Positions 27,902 to 35,180 of a DNA stretch of 35,180 nt are shown here, piece after piece; the stretch's first letter is position 1, and each line of letters begins with the position of its first letter. The stretch comes from Candidatus Omnitrophota bacterium. Its GTDB lineage: Bacteria > Omnitrophota > Gorgyraeia > B26-G9. The position numbers were made by a program, and so were the translations under genes. Below the pieces are notes generated by a model that had not been told where the DNA came from, did not search any database, and worked only from the letters and a program-made list of their open reading frames with translations. The DNA lies in assembly GCA_018895275.1 (NCBI GenBank), contig JAHIOQ010000143.1, forward strand, positions 1 to 35,180, given 5' to 3'.

Positions 27902-27948
27902 AGTAGGCAGTAGGGAGTAAGTAAGGAGTAAGGAGTAAGGAGTAAGGC
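27902..27948 (+). repeat. Short tandem repeat, 7-bp unit GTAAGGA
   Basis: GTAAGGA GTAAGGA GTAAGGA GTAAGGC at 27921-27948 with degenerate units (gtaggcagtagggagtaa) upstream. Confidence 0.9.
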
Positions 27949-27974
27949 AGCTACTCGCTACTATTAAGAGGTGT

Positions 27975-29198
27975 ATGATGAAAGATCGTCGCGTTGTCGT
28001 TACGGGTATCGGCGTGGTTTCATCCGTGGGCATTGGCAGGGATGCTTTCTGGAATAGTATTGTTAATGGCGCCTGCGGGCTCAGCGAAGTGAGTGCGTTT
28101 GATACTTCGGGGTTTACCTGCCATCGCGGCGGAGAGGTAAAAAATTTCCTGCCGGGAGAATTCATGCCGAAACACAAGATAAAGTTTTTGAGCCGAACTT
28201 CGCAGTTGGCGATTGCCGCGTCGGCACTTGCTTTAAAAGATGCCGGCGTTCCCATAGAAAAGATATCCGGAGACAAACTCGGGGTTATTATCGGCACAAC
28301 CCTTGGTGAAACATATATAGAGGACTTAGCCGCGGCATGGGCAAGGGGCGGCTTAAAAGACGTACAGCGCAGGAAACTTTTTCAGGCCTCGGTAAATAAC
28401 ATATCGGCAAATGTCGGCATCCAGTTTAAGGCCATGGGGGTAAATTACCTTATCCCCAATGCCTGCGCCGCGGGTAATTATGCCATAGGCTATGCCTTTG
28501 ACCTGATTAAAAACGGGGATTTGAATTTTGTCCTGGCCGGCGGCAGCGAGGCGTTTTCATGTTTAGCCTTTGCCGGTTTTCAGCGGCTTTACGCGATGTC
28601 TCCGGATAAGTGCGCGCCTTTTGATAAAAACAGAAAGGGCATGATGCTGGGCGAAGGCTCCGGCATCCTATTAATCGAGTCCCTGGAATCAGCGCGCAAG
28701 CGGGGCGCGAATGTTTACGCGGAGATTTTAGGGTACGGGTTGTCGTGTGATGCCTATCATGCTACGGCTACGGAGCCGGAAGGCATAGCCAAGGTAATGC
28801 GAAAGGCGTTAAAGGACGCGGCTATAGACAGGGAGGAAGTGGATTATATCTGCGCGCACGGCACAGGCACGCCTATGAATGATAAGACCGAATCAAAGGC
28901 AATTAACGAGGTCTTTGGAAAAAGGCAGGGGCTGATGGTGAGCTCGCTGAAATCCATGCTCGGCCATACCATGGGCGCGTCCTCGGCAATCGCCTCGGCA
29001 GCCTGCTGCCTGGCGATAAAAGACGGCATCGTGCCTCCGACGATAAATTTTGAAACCCCGGATCCGGAATGTGATATCGACTGCGTAGCGAATATAGCCA
29101 GAAAAATAAAGATAAACATCGCGCTGAACAACGGCTTTGCCTTTGGCGGGAATAACTGCAGCGTGGTGTTTAGCAAGGCAAATCTTGAAATATCTTGA
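27975..29198 (+). CDS. Beta-ketoacyl-ACP synthase II-like (KS-alpha), catalytic triad intact
   Basis: NACAAGNYAIGYA (Cys codon 28464-28466), YICAHGTGTPMND (His), SMLGHTMGASS (His). Confidence 0.93.
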   Translation: MMKDRRVVVTGIGVVSSVGIGRDAFWNSIVNGACGLSEVSAFDTSGFTCHRGGEVKNFLPGEFMPKHKIKFLSRTSQLAIAASALALKDAGVPIEKISGDKLGVIIGTTLGETYIEDLAAAWARGGLKDVQRRKLFQASVNNISANVGIQFKAMGVNYLIPNACAAGNYAIGYAFDLIKNGDLNFVLAGGSEAFSCLAFAGFQRLYAMSPDKCAPFDKNRKGMMLGEGSGILLIESLESARKRGANVYAEILGYGLSCDAYHATATEPEGIAKVMRKALKDAAIDREEVDYICAHGTGTPMNDKTESKAINEVFGKRQGLMVSSLKSMLGHTMGASSAIASAACCLAIKDGIVPPTINFETPDPECDIDCVANIARKIKINIALNNGFAFGGNNCSVVFSKANLEIS

Positions 29199-29223
29199 CT
29201 TTAATCAAGGATTGGCTTAAAAT
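29195..29223 (+). promoter_or_regulatory. Sigma70-type promoter for the DUF4143 ATPase gene
   Basis: TTGACT (29195-29200), 17-bp spacer, TAAAAT (29218-29223). Confidence 0.6.
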
Positions 29224-29225
29224 TA

Positions 29226-29239
29226 CTCATTATAATGAG
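29226..29239 (+). promoter_or_regulatory. 14-bp perfect palindrome immediately downstream of the predicted -10
   Basis: CTCATTATAATGAG overlaps the expected transcription start. Confidence 0.45.
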
Positions 29240-29267
29240 ATAATTTTAAAATTCAGCATATCTAATT

Positions 29268-30452
29268 ATGTATAAAAGAGATATAGTAAATACAATCAAT
29301 CACAGACTTGAAGAAAAGAGACGTTTTATTCAGGTAATCATGGGCCCGCGTCAAGTGGGTAAAACTACGGCTATTCAACAAATCATTAAAGAAAAAACTA
29401 TTCCCTGCCATTATGCCGCCGCGGATTTGCCGGCGCCTCCGGATACAGAATGGATTTCTCGCCAATGGGATTTAGCCAGAATGAAAATGGAAGGCCGGCA
29501 AAAAGGTATCTTAGTTCTCGATGAAGTCCAAAAGATTGCTCACTGGTCTAATGAGGTGAAACGGTTGTGGGATGAGGATACGAGGTTGGGTAGTAATCTT
29601 CATGTTGTAGTTTTGGGGTCGTCGTCTTTACTTATTCAAAAAGGGCTGGAAGAAAGCCTTGCCGGCAGGTTTGAGATTATAAGATTTCCTCATTGGTCAT
29701 GGCTGGAGTGCCGCGATTGCTTTAATTGGACATTGGATAAATATATTTATTTTGGAGGATATCCGGGAGCGGCAGATTTAATAGAAGAAGAGGACCGTTG
29801 GAGCCGGTATATTCGTGATTCATTGATAGAAACGGCCATTTCTAAAGATATTCTTTTATTAAACAGGGTGGAGAAGCCTGCTTTATTAAGACAATTATTT
29901 GTCTTATCCTGCGATTATGGGGGGCAGATTCTTTCTTATCAGAAGATAATGGGACAATTGACTGATAGCGGTAACACAACTACGCTTGCGCATTATCAGA
30001 GACTGCTGGAATCCGCTTTTTTAATTCGCGGATTACCTAAATGGTCGGGTAATCTTGTACGCCGGCGGAATTCAAGCCCTAAATGGCTTCCTTTAAATAC
30101 GGCATTGATGAGCGCGTTAGCTAACCGTAGTTTTAAAGAATGTAGGAGTGCTGCTGAAAGCTGGGGGCGGTTGGTAGAGGTATCTGTAGGCGCGCATCTG
30201 GTTAACAGCGGGATATCTCATGGGATTGATATTTATTATTGGCGAGAGGGAAATAAAGAGGTTGATTTTGTGATTCGCAAGGGTAATAAAATTACGGCTA
30301 TTGAAGTTAAAAGCGGAAGGAAACGCGGTTCTTTGCCGGGTATTAGTAAATTTTTAACACATTATTCTACTGCGCGAAGCGTAGTTGTCGGAAGCCAGGA
30401 ATTGAGCCTGCGGGAATTTTTGGAAACGCCGTTATCTAAATGGGTTGAGTAA
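29268..30452 (+). CDS. AAA+ ATPase with DUF4143 domain
   Basis: VIMGPRQVGKTTAIQQII (Walker A), ILVLDEVQKI (Walker B), LGSSSLLIQKGLEESLAGRFE, YYWREGNKEVDFVIRKGNKITAIEVKSGRK (nuclease-like C-terminus). Confidence 0.92.
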   Translation: MYKRDIVNTINHRLEEKRRFIQVIMGPRQVGKTTAIQQIIKEKTIPCHYAAADLPAPPDTEWISRQWDLARMKMEGRQKGILVLDEVQKIAHWSNEVKRLWDEDTRLGSNLHVVVLGSSSLLIQKGLEESLAGRFEIIRFPHWSWLECRDCFNWTLDKYIYFGGYPGAADLIEEEDRWSRYIRDSLIETAISKDILLLNRVEKPALLRQLFVLSCDYGGQILSYQKIMGQLTDSGNTTTLAHYQRLLESAFLIRGLPKWSGNLVRRRNSSPKWLPLNTALMSALANRSFKECRSAAESWGRLVEVSVGAHLVNSGISHGIDIYYWREGNKEVDFVIRKGNKITAIEVKSGRKRGSLPGISKFLTHYSTARSVVVGSQELSLREFLETPLSKWVE

Positions 30453-30466
30453 AGGATGGATTATTA

Positions 30467-30916
30467 ATGAATGACAAAGATAAAGTTATCATTACAAAGT
30501 TACGCGGGTTTTTAAAAGAAATGGCATCTGAGTATCCTATTGAAATAGTTTTTCTTTATGGCTCTTTTGCTTCGGTTTATCATCATGCCGGGTCGGATAT
30601 CGATATCGGTATATTTTTCTCCGAATCTGTTGAAAAAGCGGAAAAGGCACACTTTTTTATTACAGAGATCACATATAAATTAATTCAAGAATTTAGCAGG
30701 GAAGTAAATATCATTTCCATAGACAGGAATTTTTTACATCCGATGCTTTATTATAACGTGATAATTTCAGGTATCCCGCTATTTATAAAAGATGACGGTA
30801 AGTTTTTGAGTTTAAAATTAGAAGCAATTCACCAGATGGAAGATTTTCAGCTTTTTGCTCCTTTTTGGCAGAGAACGGTCACTAAAAAAATTATGAAAGG
30901 AGTATCGTATGGCTGA
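30467..30916 (+). CDS. MntA-like nucleotidyltransferase antitoxin
   Basis: FLYGSFASVYHHAGSDIDIGIFF minimal nucleotidyltransferase motif; 8-bp overlap with downstream HEPN gene. Confidence 0.88.
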   Translation: MNDKDKVIITKLRGFLKEMASEYPIEIVFLYGSFASVYHHAGSDIDIGIFFSESVEKAEKAHFFITEITYKLIQEFSREVNIISIDRNFLHPMLYYNVIISGIPLFIKDDGKFLSLKLEAIHQMEDFQLFAPFWQRTVTKKIMKGVSYG

Positions 30917-31340
30917 CTTTAAATACGCGAAGGGCAGAATTACTGAGTCACTGCAATTTATTGCCGTTGAAATGAGGGAGTTTGACCAGGATTATGCTTT
31001 AAAACGATGGGAAGATTACCATGACGATAGAAAACTGCAGAAATTGATTGACCGGACTGTGGAAAATATTCTTACCGCTCTTGTTGAAGTCTGCGGCACA
31101 ATTTTAACCCAGGAAGAAATTGCTGTTGAAAGTTATGCGCAGGTTTTAAGCGAATGTGCCGGAAGATTAGGTTTTTCTAAAGAAGAACAGGAAAATTTAG
31201 CAAAACTGGCTATTCAGAGAAATCGCTTAGCGCATCGTTACTTAAATTTTCGCTGGCAGGCAATTAGTATGTTTAAAGAATATCGGCCCGTAATTACAAA
31301 GCTTTTAGAGAAAATTTTAGAGAGAGAGGAGAAAATGTAG
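30909..31340 (+). CDS. HepT-like HEPN toxin
   Basis: QRNRLAHRYLNF carries the Rx4HxY HEPN motif; paired with the MntA-like gene. Confidence 0.88.
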   Translation: MADFKYAKGRITESLQFIAVEMREFDQDYALKRWEDYHDDRKLQKLIDRTVENILTALVEVCGTILTQEEIAVESYAQVLSECAGRLGFSKEEQENLAKLAIQRNRLAHRYLNFRWQAISMFKEYRPVITKLLEKILEREEKM

Positions 31341-31390
31341 ACATGGAATACTTGGATAATTTCTACAAGCGCTATATGAACTACATGTGA
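31331..31390 (+). repeat. Short derivative of the GxxExxY-associated element (copy A)
   Basis: GAAAATGTAGACATGGAATACTTGGATAATTTCTACAAGCGCTATATGAACTACATGTGA aligns without gaps to copy D with about 4 mismatches. The left end is truncated and the hepT stop TAG lies inside it. Confidence 0.8.
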
Positions 31391-31548
31391 AATAAAAGCG
31401 TTAAAGCCGCAATTAGCGGCAGATGGAATATGCGGCATAAGCGGTTAGGCAAAGAGGTGAAGAAAATAGTTTTTAGTTTTGCGGGTTGGCCCTTGCTATT
31501 CTTTAACGTTAATGATTGCTTTGCCCAACGGAGGTGAGATTTGTAATA

Positions 31549-32643
31549 ATGAAGGATAAGATAACGAAAACATGTAAGCAGTGCGGGTTGCCGAACACTT
31601 ATCCGGGGATTAAATTTGATAAAGACAATACTTGTAATTATTGTGTTTATTTCGAACTTAATAAAAATAGGGAAAAACTCTCCAGAATGAGGATGAAAAA
31701 AGAATTTGTTAATGTTGTCAATGCCGCCAAATCACGGAAAAATAAATATGACTGTGTTGTGGCTTACAGCGGCGGTAAGGACAGTTCTTTTCTGCTTTAT
31801 TTTTTAAAAAGAAGGTTTAATCTAAAAATCCTGGCGCATACGTTTGATAATGGCTTTGTTTCGGAAACAGCCCAGAAAAACATAAAACAGGTTACAAAGG
31901 TTTTGGGGATAGATCATCAGACAACGCGTCCGGGGTTTGACTTCTTACAGGGCCTTTTTATTAGTGCTTTAAAGGAAGAATTTGTGTTTCCTAAAGAGAT
32001 TCTGGCGATGATGAGCCCGGTGTGCGCGGCTTGTTTAGGCATGGTTTTCGGCAGCACCATTAATCGGGCGATAAGATTAAGAATACCGGTAATGTTTATC
32101 GGTTTTACCCCCGGTCAGTATCCGGCGATTAGTTTAGAGAACTTTTTTAAGGTAAAATCATGCGTATATCTTTCCGATAAGGTTTACCGCGATGACCCCT
32201 GGGATGTGCTGAAAATAATCTCCGACCCGATAAGAGAAAAATTCGGGAGACAGGCTAGCCGATATTTTTTTAAAAGCCAATATGTCGCGAAACGGGCATT
32301 TATACCGAAAGTGTTATTTCCCTTTCATGTCTTACTGGATTATGATGAAAAGAAAATTATTGAGGCAATTTCCAAAATAGGATGGGTTAAGCCTAAAGAT
32401 ACGGATTCCTGTTCAACTAATTGCCTGCTGAATAGTTTGGGAAATTTTTGTTTTGCTAAAAAATACGGATATCATCCTTATGCCGGAGAACTTGCCTATT
32501 TGGCAAGAACGGGCAAATTAAACCGCAAACAGGTATTAGCGGCCGTAAAAATAGAGGATGATTCTTTTGCCCTGAAACATTCCTTGCGGAAGCTGAATAT
32601 TAAATGCGATGATGTATTAAAAACAGAGAGCTGCCTAAAATGA
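31549..32643 (+). CDS. PP-loop ATP-dependent amidotransferase-like protein (N-acetyl sugar amidotransferase/WbpG-like)
   Basis: CKQCGLPNTYPGIKFDKDNTCNYC and VVAYSGGKDSSFLLYFLKRRF; GGAGGTGA RBS upstream of ATG 31549. The ORF-track TTG start at 31516 is less likely. Confidence 0.75.
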   Translation: MKDKITKTCKQCGLPNTYPGIKFDKDNTCNYCVYFELNKNREKLSRMRMKKEFVNVVNAAKSRKNKYDCVVAYSGGKDSSFLLYFLKRRFNLKILAHTFDNGFVSETAQKNIKQVTKVLGIDHQTTRPGFDFLQGLFISALKEEFVFPKEILAMMSPVCAACLGMVFGSTINRAIRLRIPVMFIGFTPGQYPAISLENFFKVKSCVYLSDKVYRDDPWDVLKIISDPIREKFGRQASRYFFKSQYVAKRAFIPKVLFPFHVLLDYDEKKIIEAISKIGWVKPKDTDSCSTNCLLNSLGNFCFAKKYGYHPYAGELAYLARTGKLNRKQVLAAVKIEDDSFALKHSLRKLNIKCDDVLKTESCLK

Positions 32644-34229
32644 AAGAAAATATTTATTTGCCCTCTTCGCTTAAAAATTTTGAGAAAATAGTTATCGGCA
32701 GCCTGCGTTTGTTGTCTGATATTGATGAGTCTAATGTTTATTCGGCGTATTCACTGATACCGTTGATTTCTCAAATTCTGGGGGTTAATACGCCGTTAAT
32801 GGGCACAGGCGATTCTCCTTATTCGCTTGTGTCCGCAGTTTTTCAAATGAGAAAGAAGCAGTCCCTGTTTGATGGTTTGTTTAAAATCAGCCTTGAAGAA
32901 AGAAGAAAAGTAATAGATGAAATGTATGAAATGGTTGCGCCTTGCCTGCTGGAAGAGGAGGGTGAGTATATAGAGCTTCTCTTAAATACCAAATATAAGT
33001 ATCTGTTAAAAAATAATAAAAAGAATCTGATAAAAGAAAAAAAGGTTTTAGAAGATAAGTTTTCTCTTCTTGCCCCGGTGGTCGAAAAAAACAGAAGCAG
33101 CCAGGGGGATTTTGCCCATATGATCCATTACGGTTATCCGGCTGATTTGTATCGGGAATTTTCTTTTTTGGAAAAAATGCCGAAAGCGTTGGTTAAACAG
33201 TGGCGGGATTATTCTTATCCCGTAGTCAATGAATTTATTATCAGAAATTTTCCTGTCAAAAATAAAAAGGCAAAAACGGCGATTAAAGGATGGGTTTTGT
33301 TTGTTACAAATCATACCAGAGAGCTTCTTGAAAGCGGGAGCTTGAGGAAAAGAAAAATATTGCAGGCCGCGAAACTCGCGCGCCGGATGGGAGCAAGGAT
33401 TGTGGGGATGGGGGGACTGATTGCTTCTTTTGCCCAGGGCGGGCATTGGCTGTCCGAACAGATTCCGGATATGGGTTTTACTACCGGGCATGCTTATACC
33501 ATAGGCAATATCATGGAGATTCTGGATAATGCCGCAGGGAGAGTAAACCTGGATATTAGAAAAGCAACGGTTGCGATTGTCGGTGCCGCGGGCTCTATCG
33601 GCTCGGGCTGCGCAAAATTATTGGCGGATAGAAAGCCCGGCCGTATAATATTAATAGATTTAAATACATTTGATGCTTTAAGAAAATTGGAAGAGGTAAA
33701 AAATTATATTAAAAATGTATGTCCAGATATCAATGTGCTATTATCTATTAATCTTAGAAAATTAAAAAAAGCAGACGTTGTTATTGTCGCAACAAATTCC
33801 GTGGCTTCGATTATAAAAAAAGAACATTTAAAACAAGGGGCAATTGTTATTGACGACTCCTTTCCGAAAAATGTTTCCGAAAGGATCCTCAGGGAAAGAA
33901 AAGATATTATTCTGTTGGAAGGGGGCATGACGCGGCTTCCATCTTCTATCGAGGTCCTGGCCGCCCGGAATATGCCGGATTTGATGGATATCCCTTTAAC
34001 CCGGCTGGTTAGCTGCAAGGAAACTTACAGCTGTGTGGCGGAAACGCTGACCTTGGGATTGTATGGATATAAAAAAAATTACGGATTAGGCCAATCCGAC
34101 CCGGCGCTGGCAAAGGATATTATGACTAAAGCCCGGCAGAGAGGTTTTAACTCCGCTCCGCTGCAATGCTTTGACGAGGCGGTGGAAGAAGAGAGGTTCG
34201 AATGCGTAAGAAAACTGGTGAAGCAATAA
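32640..34229 (+). CDS. Second acyl-ACP reductase-like dehydrogenase (divergent), with unrecognised N-terminal region
   Basis: ATGA overlap with previous gene; [14 protein letters not shown]...[17 protein letters not shown]...[14 protein letters not shown]...DDSFPKN...LEGGMT...[23 protein letters not shown]; same motif order as the C-terminal half of 22314..23918. Confidence 0.72.
   Translation: MKENIYLPSSLKNFEKIVIGSLRLLSDIDESNVYSAYSLIPLISQILGVNTPLMGTGDSPYSLVSAVFQMRKKQSLFDGLFKISLEERRKVIDEMYEMVAPCLLEEEGEYIELLLNTKYKYLLKNNKKNLIKEKKVLEDKFSLLAPVVEKNRSSQGDFAHMIHYGYPADLYREFSFLEKMPKALVKQWRDYSYPVVNEFIIRNFPVKNKKAKTAIKGWVLFVTNHTRELLESGSLRKRKILQAAKLARRMGARIVGMGGLIASFAQGGHWLSEQIPDMGFTTGHAYTIGNIMEILDNAAGRVNLDIRKATVAIVGAAGSIGSGCAKLLADRKPGRIILIDLNTFDALRKLEEVKNYIKNVCPDINVLLSINLRKLKKADVVIVATNSVASIIKKEHLKQGAIVIDDSFPKNVSERILRERKDIILLEGGMTRLPSSIEVLAARNMPDLMDIPLTRLVSCKETYSCVAETLTLGLYGYKKNYGLGQSDPALAKDIMTKARQRGFNSAPLQCFDEAVEEERFECVRKLVKQ
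34191..34226 (+). repeat. Left copy of 36-bp duplication (end of AAR-like gene)
   Basis: GAGAGGTTCGAATGCGTAAGAAAACTGGTGAAGCAA; 33/36 identical to 34826-34861. Confidence 0.95.
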
Positions 34230-34237
34230 AAAATATC

Positions 34238-34668
34238 CACATGTAGCCCCTGTAGGAAATGTAGATATGGAATACTCAAAATTGGCGGATCAAATTATAG
34301 GCTACGCAATAGAAGTCCATCGGATACTGGGGCCGGGGCTGTTGGAATCAACATACGAACAATGTTTAGCTCAAGAACTTCGTCTTAATAAGATTAATTT
34401 TAACACACAACTGGCTTTACCTGTTACCTATAAAGGCATTAGATTAGATTGCGGCTACCGTATTGATATGCTTATTGAGAATGAAATTATTCTAGAAATA
34501 AAAAGTGTGGAAGAGATTCAAGGCATACATCAGGCGCAGGTACTTACTTATATGAAATTGGCTAACATTAAACATGGCTTTATTGTGAATTTTAATGTTA
34601 AATATCTTAAGGAAGGGCTAAAAAGTTTTATCCTGTGATTTCTACAGGTACTATATGAACTACATGTA
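34238..34668 (+). mobile_element. Repeat-bounded element carrying the GxxExxY gene (copy B, candidate full-length form)
   Basis: CACATGTAG at 34238-34246 and inverted CTACATGTa at 34660-34668. The 44-bp left block (34233-34276) recurs at 34731-34774, and the right block recurs in copies A and D. Confidence 0.6.
34267..34638 (+). CDS. GxxExxY family protein
   Basis: [46 protein letters not shown]...[18 protein letters not shown]...[19 protein letters not shown]. Confidence 0.93.
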   Translation: MEYSKLADQIIGYAIEVHRILGPGLLESTYEQCLAQELRLNKINFNTQLALPVTYKGIRLDCGYRIDMLIENEIILEIKSVEEIQGIHQAQVLTYMKLANIKHGFIVNFNVKYLKEGLKSFIL

Positions 34669-34735
34669 AAATAAATATTCTAAGTTTTTATTATCTCCGG
34701 GAAATATGGAATTAAAAAAAACGATAAGAAATATC

Positions 34736-34811
34736 CACATGTAGCCCCTGTAGAAAATGTAGACATGTGATACTTGAATAATTTCTATAAGCGCTATATG
34801 AACTACATGTG
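34736..34811 (+). repeat. 76-bp MITE-like derivative (copy D) with perfect 9-bp terminal inverted repeats
   Basis: CACATGTAG (34736-34744) ... CTACATGTG (34803-34811). Left half matches the left end of copy B and right half its right end, without the GxxExxY gene. Confidence 0.85.
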
Positions 34812-34825
34812 AAACAGGGAAATAC

Positions 34826-34861
34826 GAGAGGTTCGAATGCGTAAGAAAACCGGTAAAACAA
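34826..34861 (+). repeat. Right copy of 36-bp duplication (RBS and start of nitroreductase gene)
   Basis: GAGAGGTTCGAATGCGTAAGAAAACCGGTAAAACAA; 33/36 identical to 34191-34226. Confidence 0.95.
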
Positions 34862-35180
34862 CGGCGAAAAAAGTAGATTTATTAAAGCTTATAAAAAACC
34901 GCAGAACAATACGAAAATACCAGGACAGGCCTATTTCTAAGAGAATATTGAATAAGATTATTGAGGCGGGTGTGTGGGGACCGTCTGTTCATGGAATACA
35001 GCCGTGGCAGTTTTTGGTGATAAATAATGCGAGTTTCATCAAAGAAGTAGCTAAAATTCTTTTGAGAAGATCCATGGAAAAAGAGATAGCCGGAAGGATT
35101 CTACTTGATTCTACAGCGAATACTATTAATAACGCACCTCTATTAATAGCGGTTTATAACAATAAAGAGGTTGTTAAATT
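34837..35180 (+). CDS. Nitroreductase family protein, 3'-truncated by window edge
   Basis: MRKKTGKTTAKKVDLLKLIKNRRTIRKYQDRPISKRILNKIIEAGVWGPSVHGIQPWQFLVINN...NNAPLLIAVYNN; absent from the ORF track because it runs off the window. Confidence 0.9.
   Translation, partial: MRKKTGKTTAKKVDLLKLIKNRRTIRKYQDRPISKRILNKIIEAGVWGPSVHGIQPWQFLVINNASFIKEVAKILLRRSMEKEIAGRILLDSTANTINNAPLLIAVYNNKEVVK

Noticed and set aside
31406-31420. GCCGC-AATTA-GCGGC hairpin as terminator or CRISPR-like repeat
   Set aside because: 5-bp stem with no U-tract and no periodic repetition.
1-35180. CRISPR arrays, tRNA or rRNA genes
   Set aside because: I saw no regularly spaced direct repeats with unique spacers and no tRNA/rRNA signatures by eye; a cmscan/tRNAscan run would be decisive.

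Overview
The window looks like a bacterial chromosome segment with all recognisable genes on the + strand. LPS (Kdo transferase) and TonB genes indicate a diderm. The overall style suggests an uncultured PVC/Omnitrophota-like lineage, but that is inference only. Left to right it contains: (1) the 3' end of an FMN_bind-domain protein; (2) a porin-like outer-membrane protein with a clear terminator; (3) a chemosensory operon, cheW-cheY-cheC-cheD-cheB-cheA-cheC, followed by an unusually long FtsA/PilM-like ATPase; (4) topA, a xerC/D-type recombinase and waaA (kdtA); (5) a TonB-dependent receptor behind a strong promoter and an 11-bp palindrome, a ferritin-like periplasmic protein, an orphan NMT1/TauT-like binding protein and an MCP; (6) a lipid/polyketide-like cluster: FabG-like reductase, ACP, PlsC-like acyltransferase, an SRPBCC domain fused to a cyanobacterial-type acyl-ACP reductase (AAR), a histidine kinase, a response regulator, a triad-less KS/chain-length-factor-like protein and an intact ketosynthase; (7) a DUF4143 ATPase and an MntA/HepT module; (8) a PP-loop amidotransferase-like gene overlapping a second, divergent AAR-like gene, then a GxxExxY gene in a repeat-bounded element, then a 5' partial nitroreductase. 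The most interesting signals are the SRPBCC-AAR/KS/KS-beta cluster with a second AAR paralogue, and a repeat family whose short copies look like deletion derivatives of the GxxExxY element, one locus of which duplicates a 36-bp overlap between two genes.
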